Source: Rhizobium sp. Q54
Lineage (GTDB): Bacteria; Pseudomonadota; Alphaproteobacteria; SMXS01
Direction of reading: 5' to 3'
DNA: 11,629 bases
Assembly (NCBI GenBank): GCA_945872035.1
Contig: CAMBYA010000041.1
Location: 1 to 11,629, forward strand
A program made the position numbers and the translations under genes. The notes beneath the pieces were generated by a model that worked only from the letters and a program-made list of their open reading frames with translations, was not told the origin of the DNA and made no database searches. Positions 1-7,630 of this stretch are shown here, piece by piece; the stretch's first letter is position 1; each line of letters begins with the position of its first letter.

Positions 1-786
1 TGGAAGGCGATGGACGATGTCCTGGTGTATGGCACGTTCGCAACGGGCTGGCACTCGGGCGGTTTCTTCGGCGTAAACCAGAACGTGGCCGACTTCGAGC
101 GCGACCAGTACGACCCCGAGACGTCGCGGTCGTGGGAAATCGGTATGAAGGCCCAGTGGTTCGACAACCGGTTGCAAACCAATCTCGCCCTGTTCCACAA
201 CACCTTCAAGAACAAGCAGGAACAGGCGGTGCAGTTCGACGAGTCGACCAACACGGTCGCCACCGTGTTCTCCAATGTGGCGAACGTGATCTACAAGGGC
301 GTCGAGCTCGAAATGCAGGCCGCCGTGACTGAAAATTTCAGCGTTTTCGGATCGCTCGGCCTGCTGGACGCCACGTACAAGGACTTCTTCACCGACGTCA
401 ATCCGAACGACACCTGCTCCGGCAAGCCGGAATGCATTGTCGATGCGTCCTATCTGACTCCGCGTAACGCGCCCAAGCTGACCTCCGGCCTGGGTGGCAC
501 CTACACGGTCACGATCGGACCCGGTGACCTGAGCTTCAACGTCAAATGGAGCCACACCAGCAAGAGCGAGGGCAACCTGCTCAACGCGACGCTGAGCCAG
601 TCCCCGCCGCGCGACGACGTGAGCGCGTCGATCAGCTACGCCTGGGACAAGTACCGGGTGTCGATGTACGGCCGCAACCTGACCAACGAACGGTTCGAGG
701 CGCCGAACATCATCCAGCCGCTGTTCGCGGCCGGAACTGTCGGTCCGGGCTGGAGCTGGGGTGTGGAGCTGGGCGCGCAGTTCTGA
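1..786 (+). CDS. TonB-dependent outer-membrane receptor, C-terminal part (5' truncated by window edge)
   Basis: The frame is open from the first base (residues WKA precede the first Met at 10), so this is the 3' end of a longer gene; 261 codons are visible. TonB-dependent receptors import siderophores, cobalamin, sugars or other scarce ligands across the outer membrane, powered by TonB-ExbBD. Typical C-terminal barrel landmarks are visible: Y-D-P-E-T-S-x-S-W-E-I-G near residue 40, repeated amphipathic strands with aromatic ends, V-Y-K-G-V-E-L-E, L-T-P-R-N-A-P-K, G-R-N-L-T-N-E-R-F, and a final Phe (GVELGAQF) as required for Bam-assisted assembly. The loop with D-T-C-S-G-K-P-E-C probably forms an extracellular disulfide. 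The plug domain and TonB box lie outside the window, so ligand type cannot be judged. It resembles the large alphaproteobacterial receptor group often placed beside catabolic genes. A strong terminator follows. Confidence 0.93.
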   Translation, partial: WKAMDDVLVYGTFATGWHSGGFFGVNQNVADFERDQYDPETSRSWEIGMKAQWFDNRLQTNLALFHNTFKNKQEQAVQFDESTNTVATVFSNVANVIYKGVELEMQAAVTENFSVFGSLGLLDATYKDFFTDVNPNDTCSGKPECIVDASYLTPRNAPKLTSGLGGTYTVTIGPGDLSFNVKWSHTSKSEGNLLNATLSQSPPRDDVSASISYAWDKYRVSMYGRNLTNERFEAPNIIQPLFAAGTVGPGWSWGVELGAQF

Positions 787-814
787 TCCGCGCCAGTTCG
801 ATAGCCTCAACAGT

Positions 815-850
815 TTGGGGCGTGCCGGTAACGGCACGCCCCAATTTTTT
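815..850 (+). terminator. Intrinsic (rho-independent) terminator of the receptor gene
   Basis: A perfect 13-bp stem (815-827 pairs with 832-844) encloses a GTAA tetraloop and is followed directly by six T (845-850). It begins 29 bases after the receptor stop codon. There is no T-tract on the other strand, so it acts on plus-strand transcription only. The oxidoreductase converging from the right (stop at 964) must end by other means; a small 5-bp GC stem (945-949 with 958-962) right behind its stop is the only candidate. Confidence 0.95.
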
Positions 851-963
851 GGCTGAATAGAGGTTAGCGGGAATTCAGCGTTTGATGCGGATCACGCTGA
901 GTCCATGTCCTTCCCCGGGAGGGTTTGAGAGCAGCCAAGCGATCGCCGGATCAACAACCGGCG

Positions 964-1938
964 CTACTTTCCGGTCAGCCGCGCCACGACTGGGGCGAAG
1001 GCGTCGCCATACTGGTCCTGGACGTTGATGTAGCTGATGCCGAACTCTTCGCGCAGGCGGTGCAGGTCGTCGCAGACGCTGTCGACCGAGCCGATCAGCG
1101 CGTGGGGGCAGTCCTTCAGGTCGTCGAGGGTGATGTTGAACATGCGCGCCCAGATGTCCGCCGCAGCGCGCTGGCTGTCGTCGAGGGCGACGAAGATCAT
1201 GCCGATCTCGATCTCGATGTCGTCGAACCGGTCGCCGGCGCCGTCGCGGACCCAGCCGATCTTCTTGCGGGTTTCGGCGGCGGTGGAGTTGGCGAGGGAT
1301 TCCGGGCCGATGGTGCCGGTATGGTTATTGAAATTGATGCTGACGATGTCGGCCTCTCGCCCGGCGACGCCCAGCACCCTGGGCGCACCGCCGCCGACGA
1401 TCAGCGGGATGCGGCCGCGGGGCGGGAGGGGAACCGGCTCGTAGCCAACGGCACGGACATGCTCACCCTCGATATTCAGCATCTCGCCGCGCATGGATGC
1501 CTTGGCGAGGCGGATGGTTTCCTCGAGCCGCTTGATCCGTGTGCCCGCGCTGGGGAACGGGATGCCCATGGCCTCGTACTCGTTTTTGATCCAGCCGGCG
1601 CCCAGGCCCAGCTCGAAGCGGCCGTCGGACAGGAAGTCCAGGGTCATGGCTTCCTTGATCAGGATCGGCGCGGGACGGTAGCCGGTGCAGAACACGCGGG
1701 CGCCAATGTTGATGGTGCTGGTCGCCTCGGCGGCCATGGCGAGGGCCGGTACTGCCGCGATGTCCTGCACCGGATGATTGGTGGCGGCAAGCGCAGGACC
1801 CGGGCCGATGTAGTGGTCGGCGACATGGAAAGTGGAATAGCCGAGGGCCTCGGCGCGGCGGGCTTTCTCGCGCCACTGGGACGCGGAAGTGGCGTTGAAC
1901 GCCTGCCAGGAAAAACGGAAAGGTTTGTTACTCGCCAT
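964..1938 (-). CDS. LLM-class oxidoreductase, probably F420-dependent (TIGR03621-like)
   Basis: A 324-residue protein of the bacterial luciferase-like (LLM) TIM-barrel superfamily, cytoplasmic; members transfer hydride or oxygen using F420H2 or FMNH2. Visible signs: N-terminal K-P-F-R-F strand (5-9), A-E-A-L-G-Y (29-34), A-D-H-Y (40-43) in the usual active-site position, D-G-R-F-E-L-G-L-G-A-G-W (106-117) and P-L-I-V-G-G-G (178-184), the cofactor-phosphate region, then G-R-E-A-D-I-V. The length and the start K-P-F-R-F fit the MSMEG_2516-type family (TIGR03621). The frame extends to 2031, but I chose the ATG at 1936-1938 because AAGGGGAGA lies about 6 bases before it and the family starts there. 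It is divergent from the Rieske oxygenase, which suggests a shared substrate pathway and possibly shared control. Cofactor (F420 or FMN) and substrate are inferred from family only. Confidence 0.87.
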   Translation of the reverse strand: MASNKPFRFSWQAFNATSASQWREKARRAEALGYSTFHVADHYIGPGPALAATNHPVQDIAAVPALAMAAEATSTINIGARVFCTGYRPAPILIKEAMTLDFLSDGRFELGLGAGWIKNEYEAMGIPFPSAGTRIKRLEETIRLAKASMRGEMLNIEGEHVRAVGYEPVPLPPRGRIPLIVGGGAPRVLGVAGREADIVSINFNNHTGTIGPESLANSTAAETRKKIGWVRDGAGDRFDDIEIEIGMIFVALDDSQRAAADIWARMFNITLDDLKDCPHALIGSVDSVCDDLHRLREEFGISYINVQDQYGDAFAPVVARLTGK

Positions 1939-1984
1939 GCGGTGTCTCCCCTTCGAATGGCTTTTCGTTACGCGGCTTTCGGGC

Positions 1985-2005
1985 GGCAAGGCGTCCCGCC
2001 TTGCC
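1985..2005. promoter_or_regulatory. Perfect 9-bp inverted repeat between divergent genes (candidate operator)
   Basis: GGCAAGGCG and CGCCTTGCC flank a 3-base spacer (TCC), giving a 21-bp near-palindrome centred 57 bases before the start of the LLM-class gene and 188 bases before the Rieske start. Size and symmetry fit a dimeric repressor site (TetR-like) or a hairpin in the leader RNA of the oxidoreductase. No regulator gene is in the window. Function is inferred; only the symmetry is seen. No convincing -35/-10 pair could be fixed in 1939-2182. Confidence 0.45.
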
Positions 2006-2182
2006 TGAAAGCGCTTCGGCGCACTGTGCACGCAAAGCCGATGTCACAACAAGGGCGGCAGGGCTCTCGCGGAGGTGGTTCTCCAGGGAGGATGATCGGA
2101 CAAGGCCACAACGCACGTTGGTTCCTGACGCTTCCGTGTTACGCTTCGGAAAGCGCGTGGACGGACCGGGGAGGCAGCGTCA

Positions 2183-3562
2183 ATGCCGCAGACCAATACC
2201 TATATCGACTTCGCGGACGGGCCGCCGGCGATGCCGCGCGCCAGGGCTACACTGGATGCGGACCGCTACACGTCGCGGGCGTTCATGGCTCGAGAGTGGG
2301 ACGGCATGTGGACCCGGAGCTGGCTGCTGGCCGGCCTGGAGTGCGACCTGCGCGAGCCGGGCGACTACTTCGTGTTCGACATCGGCCGTGAGTCGATCAT
2401 CGTGACGCGGACCGAAGAAGGGGCGCTGTCGGCGGTCTATAATGCCTGCCAGCACCGTGGCAACCGGATCATGACCAATGAACGCGGGTCGGTTCCCGCC
2501 ATCGCGTGCCCATATCACGGCTGGACATACGAGCTGGACGGCAAGCTGAGGTCGGTGCCCGACTCCGAGCGGTTTATCCAGGGCCTGCCGTGCGAGAGCC
2601 TGTCGCTCAAGCCGGTGCTGGTGGAGAGCTGGGGCGGGCTGGTGTGGATCAACATGGACCTGGAGGCCGGGCCGCTGTCCGAGTTCCTCGGCGTGGTCCA
2701 GGAGCAGCTGGCGCCGTTCCGGTTCGAGGACATGGTGCTGGTGAGCGACCAGACGGTGTGTCTCGACGCCAACTGGAAGACCTGCATCGACAATTTCAAC
2801 GAACAGTACCACGTGGATTTCATCCACCCGCAGCACGCCAGTTTCGTGGACTGCTGCAACGCGGGCAACGAGTTGTGGCCGTACGGACACCGGCGGGTTC
2901 TGGTCGAGGGGTATGTGACCAATCCGCGCTATGGCACGCCGGAAGAAGTGCCGCCGATCCTGCAGGCGGCGATCCGGCCGCTGGGTCTCGATCCGGCCGA
3001 TTTCAGGGGGCGGGTGCCCGACATCCGAAAGGCCGTGCAGCAACGCAAGCGCGAGGTGGGGAAGGCGCTGGGTTTCGACTATTCAGGCTTTACCGACGAC
3101 CAGGTGTCGGATGTGCTGCAATACGACCTGTTCCCCAACGTCATCATGACCATCAAGCCCGAGGAACTGTGGGTGATGCGGCCGCGGCCGCATCCGACCG
3201 ACCCGGACAAGTGTTTCTTCGACAAGTGGACGCTGCGCATCGATGTGCCGGCGGACAAGGCGCGCGGCCTGAGCCTTGTCGGAGACCCGAAGATGGCGCC
3301 GGCGGAAACGCAGGCGCGGCCGGAGCGCGACGTGTTCGCCCAGGAAGACGTGATTGCCGGCACCCACTCCATGACCATCACCATCGACCAGGACATCCAT
3401 CTGCTGCGCGACATGCAGGCGGGGATGCATTCGCGCGGCTTCCGCCGGGCGTGGCTGAACGAGGACGAGGCCCGCGTGCAGCATTTCCACGACTGGCTCG
3501 ATATCTGGCTCGACGGCAGCGCCTTGGCGAGGCGGTCTGCCGGGGCGAAAGCGGCGGAATAA
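2183..3562 (+). CDS. Rieske non-haem iron oxygenase, alpha (catalytic) subunit
   Basis: A 459-residue cytoplasmic oxygenase that would hydroxylate or dealkylate a small organic substrate with O2 and two electrons from a separate reductase. The N-terminal Rieske [2Fe-2S] domain shows C89-x-H91 and C109-x2-H112. The catalytic SRPBCC domain has N-W-K (197-199) and E207-Q-Y-H210-x4-H215, giving the two iron His ligands; D404 in I-D-Q-D-I-H fits the third. L-F-P-N (316-319), the Q412-A-G motif and the C-terminal fhdWLdiwL helix match the family. The bridging residue between Rieske and iron sites is Glu (207), as in carnitine and glycine-betaine oxygenases, rather than the Asp of naphthalene dioxygenase. 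Start chosen at 2183 because GGGGAGG (2168-2174) lies 8 bases before it. No reductase, ferredoxin or beta subunit lies nearby, so electron partners are elsewhere. A 6-bp hairpin just after the stop (3569-3584) has no T-tract. I see no gene in 3563-3793. Confidence 0.92.
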   Translation: MPQTNTYIDFADGPPAMPRARATLDADRYTSRAFMAREWDGMWTRSWLLAGLECDLREPGDYFVFDIGRESIIVTRTEEGALSAVYNACQHRGNRIMTNERGSVPAIACPYHGWTYELDGKLRSVPDSERFIQGLPCESLSLKPVLVESWGGLVWINMDLEAGPLSEFLGVVQEQLAPFRFEDMVLVSDQTVCLDANWKTCIDNFNEQYHVDFIHPQHASFVDCCNAGNELWPYGHRRVLVEGYVTNPRYGTPEEVPPILQAAIRPLGLDPADFRGRVPDIRKAVQQRKREVGKALGFDYSGFTDDQVSDVLQYDLFPNVIMTIKPEELWVMRPRPHPTDPDKCFFDKWTLRIDVPADKARGLSLVGDPKMAPAETQARPERDVFAQEDVIAGTHSMTITIDQDIHLLRDMQAGMHSRGFRRAWLNEDEARVQHFHDWLDIWLDGSALARRSAGAKAAE

Positions 3563-3793
3563 GCGGGGCCTTTTCATCAAAAGGGAAATGACCTCCGCAA
3601 CAATACCTTGCGGCAGTCCCAATCCCGCCACAGTTCGACGCGACATTCCGGGTGTTGGCCTCGTCAGTCGGGCCGCCGCACTCGGATCTGTAGCCCCAAG
3701 CCCATTCCGATTGCAGCGGCCCGACGCTTATTCGGGCCCGGCAATCTTCCCGGAAATATTGAGGTCTCTGTGCGGCCTGCTGCCTGGCCGTCC

Positions 3794-6157
3794 TTACCGC
3801 GGCTTGCGCCGCAGGGGGCGGTCACCTGACGCGGTGCGGCTGTCGTCGCGCTTTGGGTTGAAACGCTTCGGGCGGTCGGCACCAGGCTTGGCCTTGCCGA
3901 ATTTGGGCTTGCCGAAAGGCGTGCCGGCGCCAGCGGGTTTATCCCTGAACGATTTCTCGGGTCCGGCGTCCTGGCGGGCGGGCCGGGGCGCGGGCTTGGA
4001 CGGATCACGTTCTGGTCGGGGCGAGGCGGCAGGCGCCGAGGCGGCGCGGTCGGGACGGGGACCCTGCTTCCATGGCTTCGGCGCGTAGCTGCCGCCGCTC
4101 TTGCCGGTACGCTCGTCGCGCGGGCGGTCGCGGAACGTCCTTTCCTGCGCGGGGGCGGGAGCCGGGCGTTCGGCGCGGGGCTCGGGCGCGGCGCGCTCGG
4201 TGTATTCGCGGCGGACCTTGGCGTCGCGGCGCTTGGCGCCGTCCCAGCGTTCCTTTTTGCGGGCGGGCTTTTCGCCGCCATGGGGATCGAAGGGCGCGCG
4301 TTCCTCACGCTGGTATTCCACGCGGGGCGTTTCGGGAGCGGCTTCGACAGCGACAGGCGCCGGCATGGGCGCGGGTACCGGAACAGGAACGGGAGCCGGG
4401 ATGTCGATCCGGATCTCGGCGACGGGCTCGGCCCGACTCTCTGCGACGGGTTCGGCTGCCTGGGCCGCCGGCTCGCGCCACTCGCGCCGTTCCGGGCGTG
4501 GGCCGCGATCCTCGCGCGGGGCGGGGGCTTCGGCGGGCTGGACGGTGAATTCCTTTTCCTCGGACTTGTCTAGCGCGGCCCTGAAGCGGTCGGCCAAGTC
4601 CTTGGAAATCTCGAACTTGGTTTCCCGGTCGAAGATGCGGATGGCGCCGATATCGCGCTTGGTGACATGGCCGAGGCGGCAGAGCAGCGGCAGGATCCAT
4701 TTCGGATCGGCGTTCTTGGCGCGGCCGACATTGAGGCGGAACCAGACGGTCTCGCCGGCGGGGCCGCGGTCATTGAACTGGCGCGGCTCGCGGGGCTCGT
4801 GCATCTCGCGCGGGCCGCGTTCGTCGCGGCGCGGCTCGCGGGCGCCGCCATTGTCGAACAGGTCCTCGGGCTCGGGCAGGCGGGAGCGCTGGATACGGGC
4901 CAGCGCCAGGGCGAGTTGCTGGGGCGTGCGGCCTTCCAGCAGCGGCTGGACCAGGCTGAGGTCCTCGTCGGGGCCGGGCTCGTTGAAGATGGGATCGAGC
5001 AGAAAGCGCTCGTTGTCGCGCTTGCGAATTTCCTCGGCGGTGGGCGGTCCGGACCAGACGGCCTCGACACCGGCCAGCGACAGGAGCTGCTGGGCGCGGC
5101 GACCCTTGGTGTAGGTGACCAGCAATACGCAGACGCCCTTGCGGCCGGCGCGGCCGGTGCGGCCGCTGCGGTGGAGCAGGGTGTCCTTGTTGTTGGGCAG
5201 CTCGGCGTGGATGACCAGATCGAGCTGGGGCAGGTCGAGACCGCGCGCGGCCACGTCGGTGGCGACGCAGATCTTGGTGCGGCCATCGCGCAGCGACTGG
5301 AGCGCATTGTTGCGCTCGTTCTGGGTGAGCTCGCCGGACAGGGCGGTGGCCGCGAAGCCGCGCTCGACCAGGCTGGCGTGCAGGTGGCGCACCGCCTCGC
5401 GGGTCGAGCAGAACACCAGCGCGGCGGCGGCGTCGAACAGGCGCAGGACGTTGACGACGCCCAGCTCGACCTCGTTGGGCGCGACGCGGATGGCGCGGTA
5501 TTCGATGTCGGCGTGGGGGCGGTTGCGCTGGACGGTGTCGATGCGCAGGGCATCGCGCTGGTAGGAACGGGCGAGCGTGGCGATTTCCCGCGCGATGGTC
5601 GCCGAGAACATCAGGGTGCGGCGGCTGGCGGGCGTGGCGTCGAGAATGAACTCGAGGTCCTCGCGGAAGCCCAGGTCGAGCATCTCGTCGGCCTCGTCGA
5701 GGACGACCACGCGCAGGGCGGAGGTGTCGAGCCGGCCGCGCTCCATGTGATCGCGCAGCCGGCCCGGCGTGCCGACGACGATGTGCGAGCCGAAATTGAG
5801 GGCGCGGGCTTCCTGGCGCGGATCCATGCCGCCGACGCAGGTGACGATCTTGGCGCCGGTCTCGTCGTAGAGCCAGCTCAGTTCGCGGTGGACCTGAAGC
5901 GCCAGTTCGCGCGTCGGGGCGATGATCAGGGCGAGCGGCGGTCCGGCCTGGCCGAATCGATCCTCGTCACCGAGCAGGGAGGTGGCCAGCGCCAGGCCGA
6001 ACGCCACGGTCTTGCCGGAGCCGGTCTGGGCCGACACCAGCAGATCGCGCCCTTCGGCGTCCGCTTCGAGCACGGCGAGCTGGACGGGCGTGGGCTCGTC
6101 ATAGTCGCGGGCGACAAGCGCGCGGGCGAGGGCAGGATGGGTGGCGGGGAACGGCAT
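3794..6157 (-). CDS. DEAD-box RNA helicase with DbpA-type RNA-binding domain and long disordered tail
   Basis: A 787-residue ATP-dependent RNA helicase. Motifs in order: Q-motif P-T-P-V-Q (22-26), Walker A A-Q-T-G-S-G-K-T (43-50), P-T-R-E-L (81-85), DEAD (154-157), S-A-T (185-187), A-R-G-L-D (304-308) and H-R-S-G-R-T-G-R-A-G-R (329-339). Residues about 468-540 form a DbpA/CsdA-type RNA-binding domain (PF03880-like), which binds structured RNA. The tail (about 541-787) is Arg/Pro/Ala-rich, includes a Pro-Val-Ala run (587-604), and ends in basic K-P-K-F-G-K-like repeats. Such tails occur in alphaproteobacterial DeaD/CsdA/RhlE-like helicases active in ribosome assembly, cold adaptation and RNA decay. 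No good Shine-Dalgarno is visible before the ATG at 6155-6157, but no alternative start exists nearby. Probably chromosomal core gene; exact orthology (deaD or rhlE-type) is unresolved. Confidence 0.93.
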   Translation of the reverse strand: MPFPATHPALARALVARDYDEPTPVQLAVLEADAEGRDLLVSAQTGSGKTVAFGLALATSLLGDEDRFGQAGPPLALIIAPTRELALQVHRELSWLYDETGAKIVTCVGGMDPRQEARALNFGSHIVVGTPGRLRDHMERGRLDTSALRVVVLDEADEMLDLGFREDLEFILDATPASRRTLMFSATIAREIATLARSYQRDALRIDTVQRNRPHADIEYRAIRVAPNEVELGVVNVLRLFDAAAALVFCSTREAVRHLHASLVERGFAATALSGELTQNERNNALQSLRDGRTKICVATDVAARGLDLPQLDLVIHAELPNNKDTLLHRSGRTGRAGRKGVCVLLVTYTKGRRAQQLLSLAGVEAVWSGPPTAEEIRKRDNERFLLDPIFNEPGPDEDLSLVQPLLEGRTPQQLALALARIQRSRLPEPEDLFDNGGAREPRRDERGPREMHEPREPRQFNDRGPAGETVWFRLNVGRAKNADPKWILPLLCRLGHVTKRDIGAIRIFDRETKFEISKDLADRFRAALDKSEEKEFTVQPAEAPAPREDRGPRPERREWREPAAQAAEPVAESRAEPVAEIRIDIPAPVPVPVPAPMPAPVAVEAAPETPRVEYQREERAPFDPHGGEKPARKKERWDGAKRRDAKVRREYTERAAPEPRAERPAPAPAQERTFRDRPRDERTGKSGGSYAPKPWKQGPRPDRAASAPAASPRPERDPSKPAPRPARQDAGPEKSFRDKPAGAGTPFGKPKFGKAKPGADRPKRFNPKRDDSRTASGDRPLRRKPR

Positions 6158-6405
6158 GAATTTCGTACTCGTGTGGGCCGCGAGACGGCAAGGGCGCGTT
6201 CATGCGCCCAACGGCGGGCGGGCGCAACCGTATTGTGCCTGTTTGTTATGCAGATGGCGCGTAGCAGCAAAGAAGTATGGTCGAAAGCCCGATAGTAAAG
6301 GCAAATTGCCAGAGGACGGCAATATTGTCTGACTGGATGGGTGCAGGATTTTCCCGGCGACTTAGGTAGGTGCCGGCAGGCCCCGTCGGCAAAATCGAGG
6401 TTGGC
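6158..6405 (-). other. Intergenic region before the helicase: two small hairpins
   Basis: This gap lies between the upstream VOC gene and the helicase, both on the minus strand. A perfect 6-bp stem GGGCGC/GCGCCC (6192-6209, 6-base loop) falls 35-52 bases before the helicase start and would sit in its leader RNA. A second 6-bp stem ATTGCC/GGCAAT (6305-6323, 7-base loop), followed on the minus strand by TTGCCTTT, is a weak candidate for ending the VOC transcript. The stretch 6230-6330 is more AT-rich than its surroundings, as expected for a promoter, but I cannot fix -35/-10 boxes. Confidence 0.35.
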
Positions 6406-6948
6406 TCAGACCATGATGCTGGCGACGGTGCCGCCGTCCATCACGGTGTCGCGGGCATGGGTCGCGGTGAACTCGCGCACCGTGGTGTAGAGCGCGCGAA
6501 TCCCCGCCGATTCCTTGTAGATTTCGATCATGTGGCCGTTGACGGCGCTGGTGTCCATGTAGGCCGCGACGCCGCCGTCGGGCAGCTCGAAGAGCTGGGC
6601 GCAGGGGCAGCCGGCGGCCTCGAACGCGGCGTAGGCTTCCTCGTAGTCGGGCACGAACATGGCGGTGTGGTGGAAGCCCTGCTTTCCCTTGGGGTAGATG
6701 TCGCGGTAGCAGGACTGGTCGTCATTGTGCTGCTGGATCAGCTCGATCTGCACCTCGCCGGCCATGGTGAAGGCGGCGGACATGTCGACGATGGCCGGCT
6801 GGCCGCGGTACCAGACGCGCGGCAACTCCACATGACGGAGCATCAACCAGGGACCATAGCCGGCCTGACGGGTGAGGCGGCGGACCGCCTCGTCCAGATC
6901 GTTGACCAGATAGGCGTTCTGGATGACCTGGTATTGCGGCAGGGCCAT
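6406..6948 (-). CDS. VOC (glyoxalase/bleomycin-resistance) fold protein, two-half type
   Basis: A 180-residue cytoplasmic protein built of two betaalphabetabetabeta halves. Half one runs from V-I-Q-N-A-Y-L-V-N-D-L-D-E-A (8-21) to V-Q-I-E-L-I (66-71); half two from G-F-H-H-T-A-M-F-V-P-D (91-101) to G-H-M-I-E-I-Y (138-144). Candidate metal ligands are E69, H93 or H94 and E142; the first-half His found in glyoxalase I or methylmalonyl-CoA epimerase is replaced by Gln/Asn (10-11), so metal binding may be altered. Conserved Y-R-G-Q-P and S-C-Y-R-D-I-Y-P match a group of uncharacterised VOC proteins seen in alphaproteobacteria and actinobacteria. GGAGG 5 bases before the ATG at 6948 fixes the start, making a longer reading frame from 7155 unlikely. 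It lies 26 bases behind the ABM-like gene in the same direction, so the two are probably co-transcribed. Reaction unknown. Confidence 0.85.
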   Translation of the reverse strand: MALPQYQVIQNAYLVNDLDEAVRRLTRQAGYGPWLMLRHVELPRVWYRGQPAIVDMSAAFTMAGEVQIELIQQHNDDQSCYRDIYPKGKQGFHHTAMFVPDYEEAYAAFEAAGCPCAQLFELPDGGVAAYMDTSAVNGHMIEIYKESAGIRALYTTVREFTATHARDTVMDGGTVASIMV

Positions 6949-6974
6949 GACGGCCTCCGTTACTTTCAGGTGCG

Positions 6975-7322
6975 CTATTTGGCGGTGAAGAAGTCGGCGC
7001 GCGGGGTGCCAGACGGGTCGTACACCGGCTCGATGTGATCGACGCGGAACTTGCGGATCTGCGAGCCCTTGCGCGGGAACTTGCGGAGGTGGCCGCCCAT
7101 GTCCTTGTACCAGTGATTGTCGAAGTGATACTGCAGGTCGGCGGTGTCGACCCATTCCTCATAGACATGGATGCGGCCGGGGACGAAGACGTCCTTGGTC
7201 CAGATGTAGTGGACGCAGCCGTTCTCGGTGTAGGCGCCTTCGATATGCGCCTTGGCGGTGGCGATGACGTCCGTCACGTCCTCGACGTCCAGATCGATCC
7301 AGCCCGCGATAATGATGGTCAT
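6975..7322 (-). CDS. Antibiotic-biosynthesis-monooxygenase (ABM)-like small protein
   Basis: A 115-residue ferredoxin-like alpha+beta barrel protein. Family marks: M-T-I-I-I-A-G-W-I-D opening strand, the helix of about residues 13-30, G-C-V-H-Y-I-W (35-41), P-G-R-I-H-V-Y-E-E-W (49-57) and the helix with H66 and H70 (L-Q-Y-H-F-D-N-H). These match the ABM/YgiN quinol monooxygenase group (PF03992), cofactor-free dimers that oxidise quinol-like or polyketide substrates, though many members are unassigned. Two ATGs are possible; 7322 is preferred over 7334 because GGGGA lies at good spacing before it. The gene is first of a two-gene unit with the VOC gene. The extra C-terminal stretch after residue 92 (D-H-I-E-P-V-Y) goes beyond the minimal domain. 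Substrate unknown. Confidence 0.82.
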   Translation of the reverse strand: MTIIIAGWIDLDVEDVTDVIATAKAHIEGAYTENGCVHYIWTKDVFVPGRIHVYEEWVDTADLQYHFDNHWYKDMGGHLRKFPRKGSQIRKFRVDHIEPVYDPSGTPRADFFTAK

Positions 7323-7354
7323 CGGAATCCCCATTCAGCGTGTGGCCGTCCCGT

Positions 7355-7368
7355 TGATCGGCCGATCA
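7355..7368. promoter_or_regulatory. 14-base perfect palindrome upstream of the ABM-VOC unit
   Basis: TGATCGGCCGATCA is a perfect palindrome 32 bases before the ABM-like start codon. The position fits an operator near the transcription start, but no promoter boxes were identified and such GC palindromes can arise by chance. Function is inferred from place and symmetry only. Confidence 0.3.
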
Positions 7369-7516
7369 GGAGAGTGGGGGAACCGGCCGAGGATGGCAAG
7401 TCTGGATGGCTAGGGCGGTGGGGCGGCTTGGTTCCATCGGACCGATGACAGCAGCGCAGGATGCCGGGCGAGGGCCTCGGCCAGGCGAGCGGTGTGCATC
7501 CGAATGCCGCGATCAT
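7369..7516. other. Unassigned stretch left of the Rhs/IS island
   Basis: I recognise no gene here. The minus strand has an open stretch of about 40 codons ending in TAG near 7410; it includes the fragment A-E-A-L-A-R-H-P-A-L-L, which looks like the decayed C-terminus of some protein and runs in from the repeat at 7517-7540. It may be the remains of a gene cut by that junction. Not annotated as coding. Confidence 0.3.
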
Positions 7517-7540
7517 TGGTTGTTGCACGTGTCACCGGAA
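7517..7540 (-). repeat. 24-bp junction repeat, copy D (degenerate)
   Basis: Read on the minus strand, TTCCGGTGACA is identical to copies A and C, then a C is inserted before GTGCA, after which similarity fades. It closes the small inverted Rhs fragment (7541-7605) on its far side exactly as copy C closes the large Rhs fragment. Probably the same repeat, decayed. Confidence 0.55.
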
Positions 7541-7605
7541 CCGGTGTTGTAACAGACATAGTCGATGTCCTCGCCCGACCCGTTGGTCCGCTGCGTCAGG
7601 TGGCA
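7541..7605 (-). pseudogene. Inverted fragment of an Rhs/YD-repeat core gene
   Basis: Bases 7541-7600 match the reverse complement of 8771-8830 at 58 of 60 positions (differences at one base in each of two decamers). Read on the minus strand it encodes L-T-Q-R-T-N-G-S-G-E-D-I-D-Y-V-C-Y-N-T-G, the same Rhs segment as the start of the large fragment, with Trp changed to Cys. With copy A it forms one arm of a 90-bp imperfect inverted repeat; the other arm is 8738-8830. The next six bases (TGCCAC on the minus strand) differ from the nine in the other arm. It is non-functional debris or a deleted duplicate. Confidence 0.85.
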
Positions 7606-7629
7606 GAGTTTAGTGGACTGTCACCGGAA
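7606..7629 (-). repeat. 24-bp junction repeat, copy A
   Basis: On the minus strand this reads TTCCGGTGAC, then AGTCCA, then CTAAACTC, one base from the consensus of copies A, B and C. It separates the inverted Rhs fragment from the orphan CT-like reading frame at 7631. Confidence 0.85.
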
Positions 7630-7630
7630 C

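Noticed and set aside
2128..2155. Repeated ACGCTTC and imperfect inverted repeat before the Rieske gene as an operator
   Set aside because: Only 7-8 bases match with an interruption, too weak beside the perfect 9-bp repeat at 1985-2005.
925..2391. Long plus-strand open frame of 488 codons opposite the LLM-class gene
   Set aside because: It is antisense to a clearly recognisable enzyme and its Asp/Val/Ala-rich translation is the usual shadow in GC-rich DNA; no family motifs and no ribosome site.
4667..6295. Plus-strand open frame of 542 codons opposite the DEAD-box helicase
   Set aside because: Antisense shadow of a gene with all helicase motifs; the translation is low-complexity Gly/Ala/Val/Asp.
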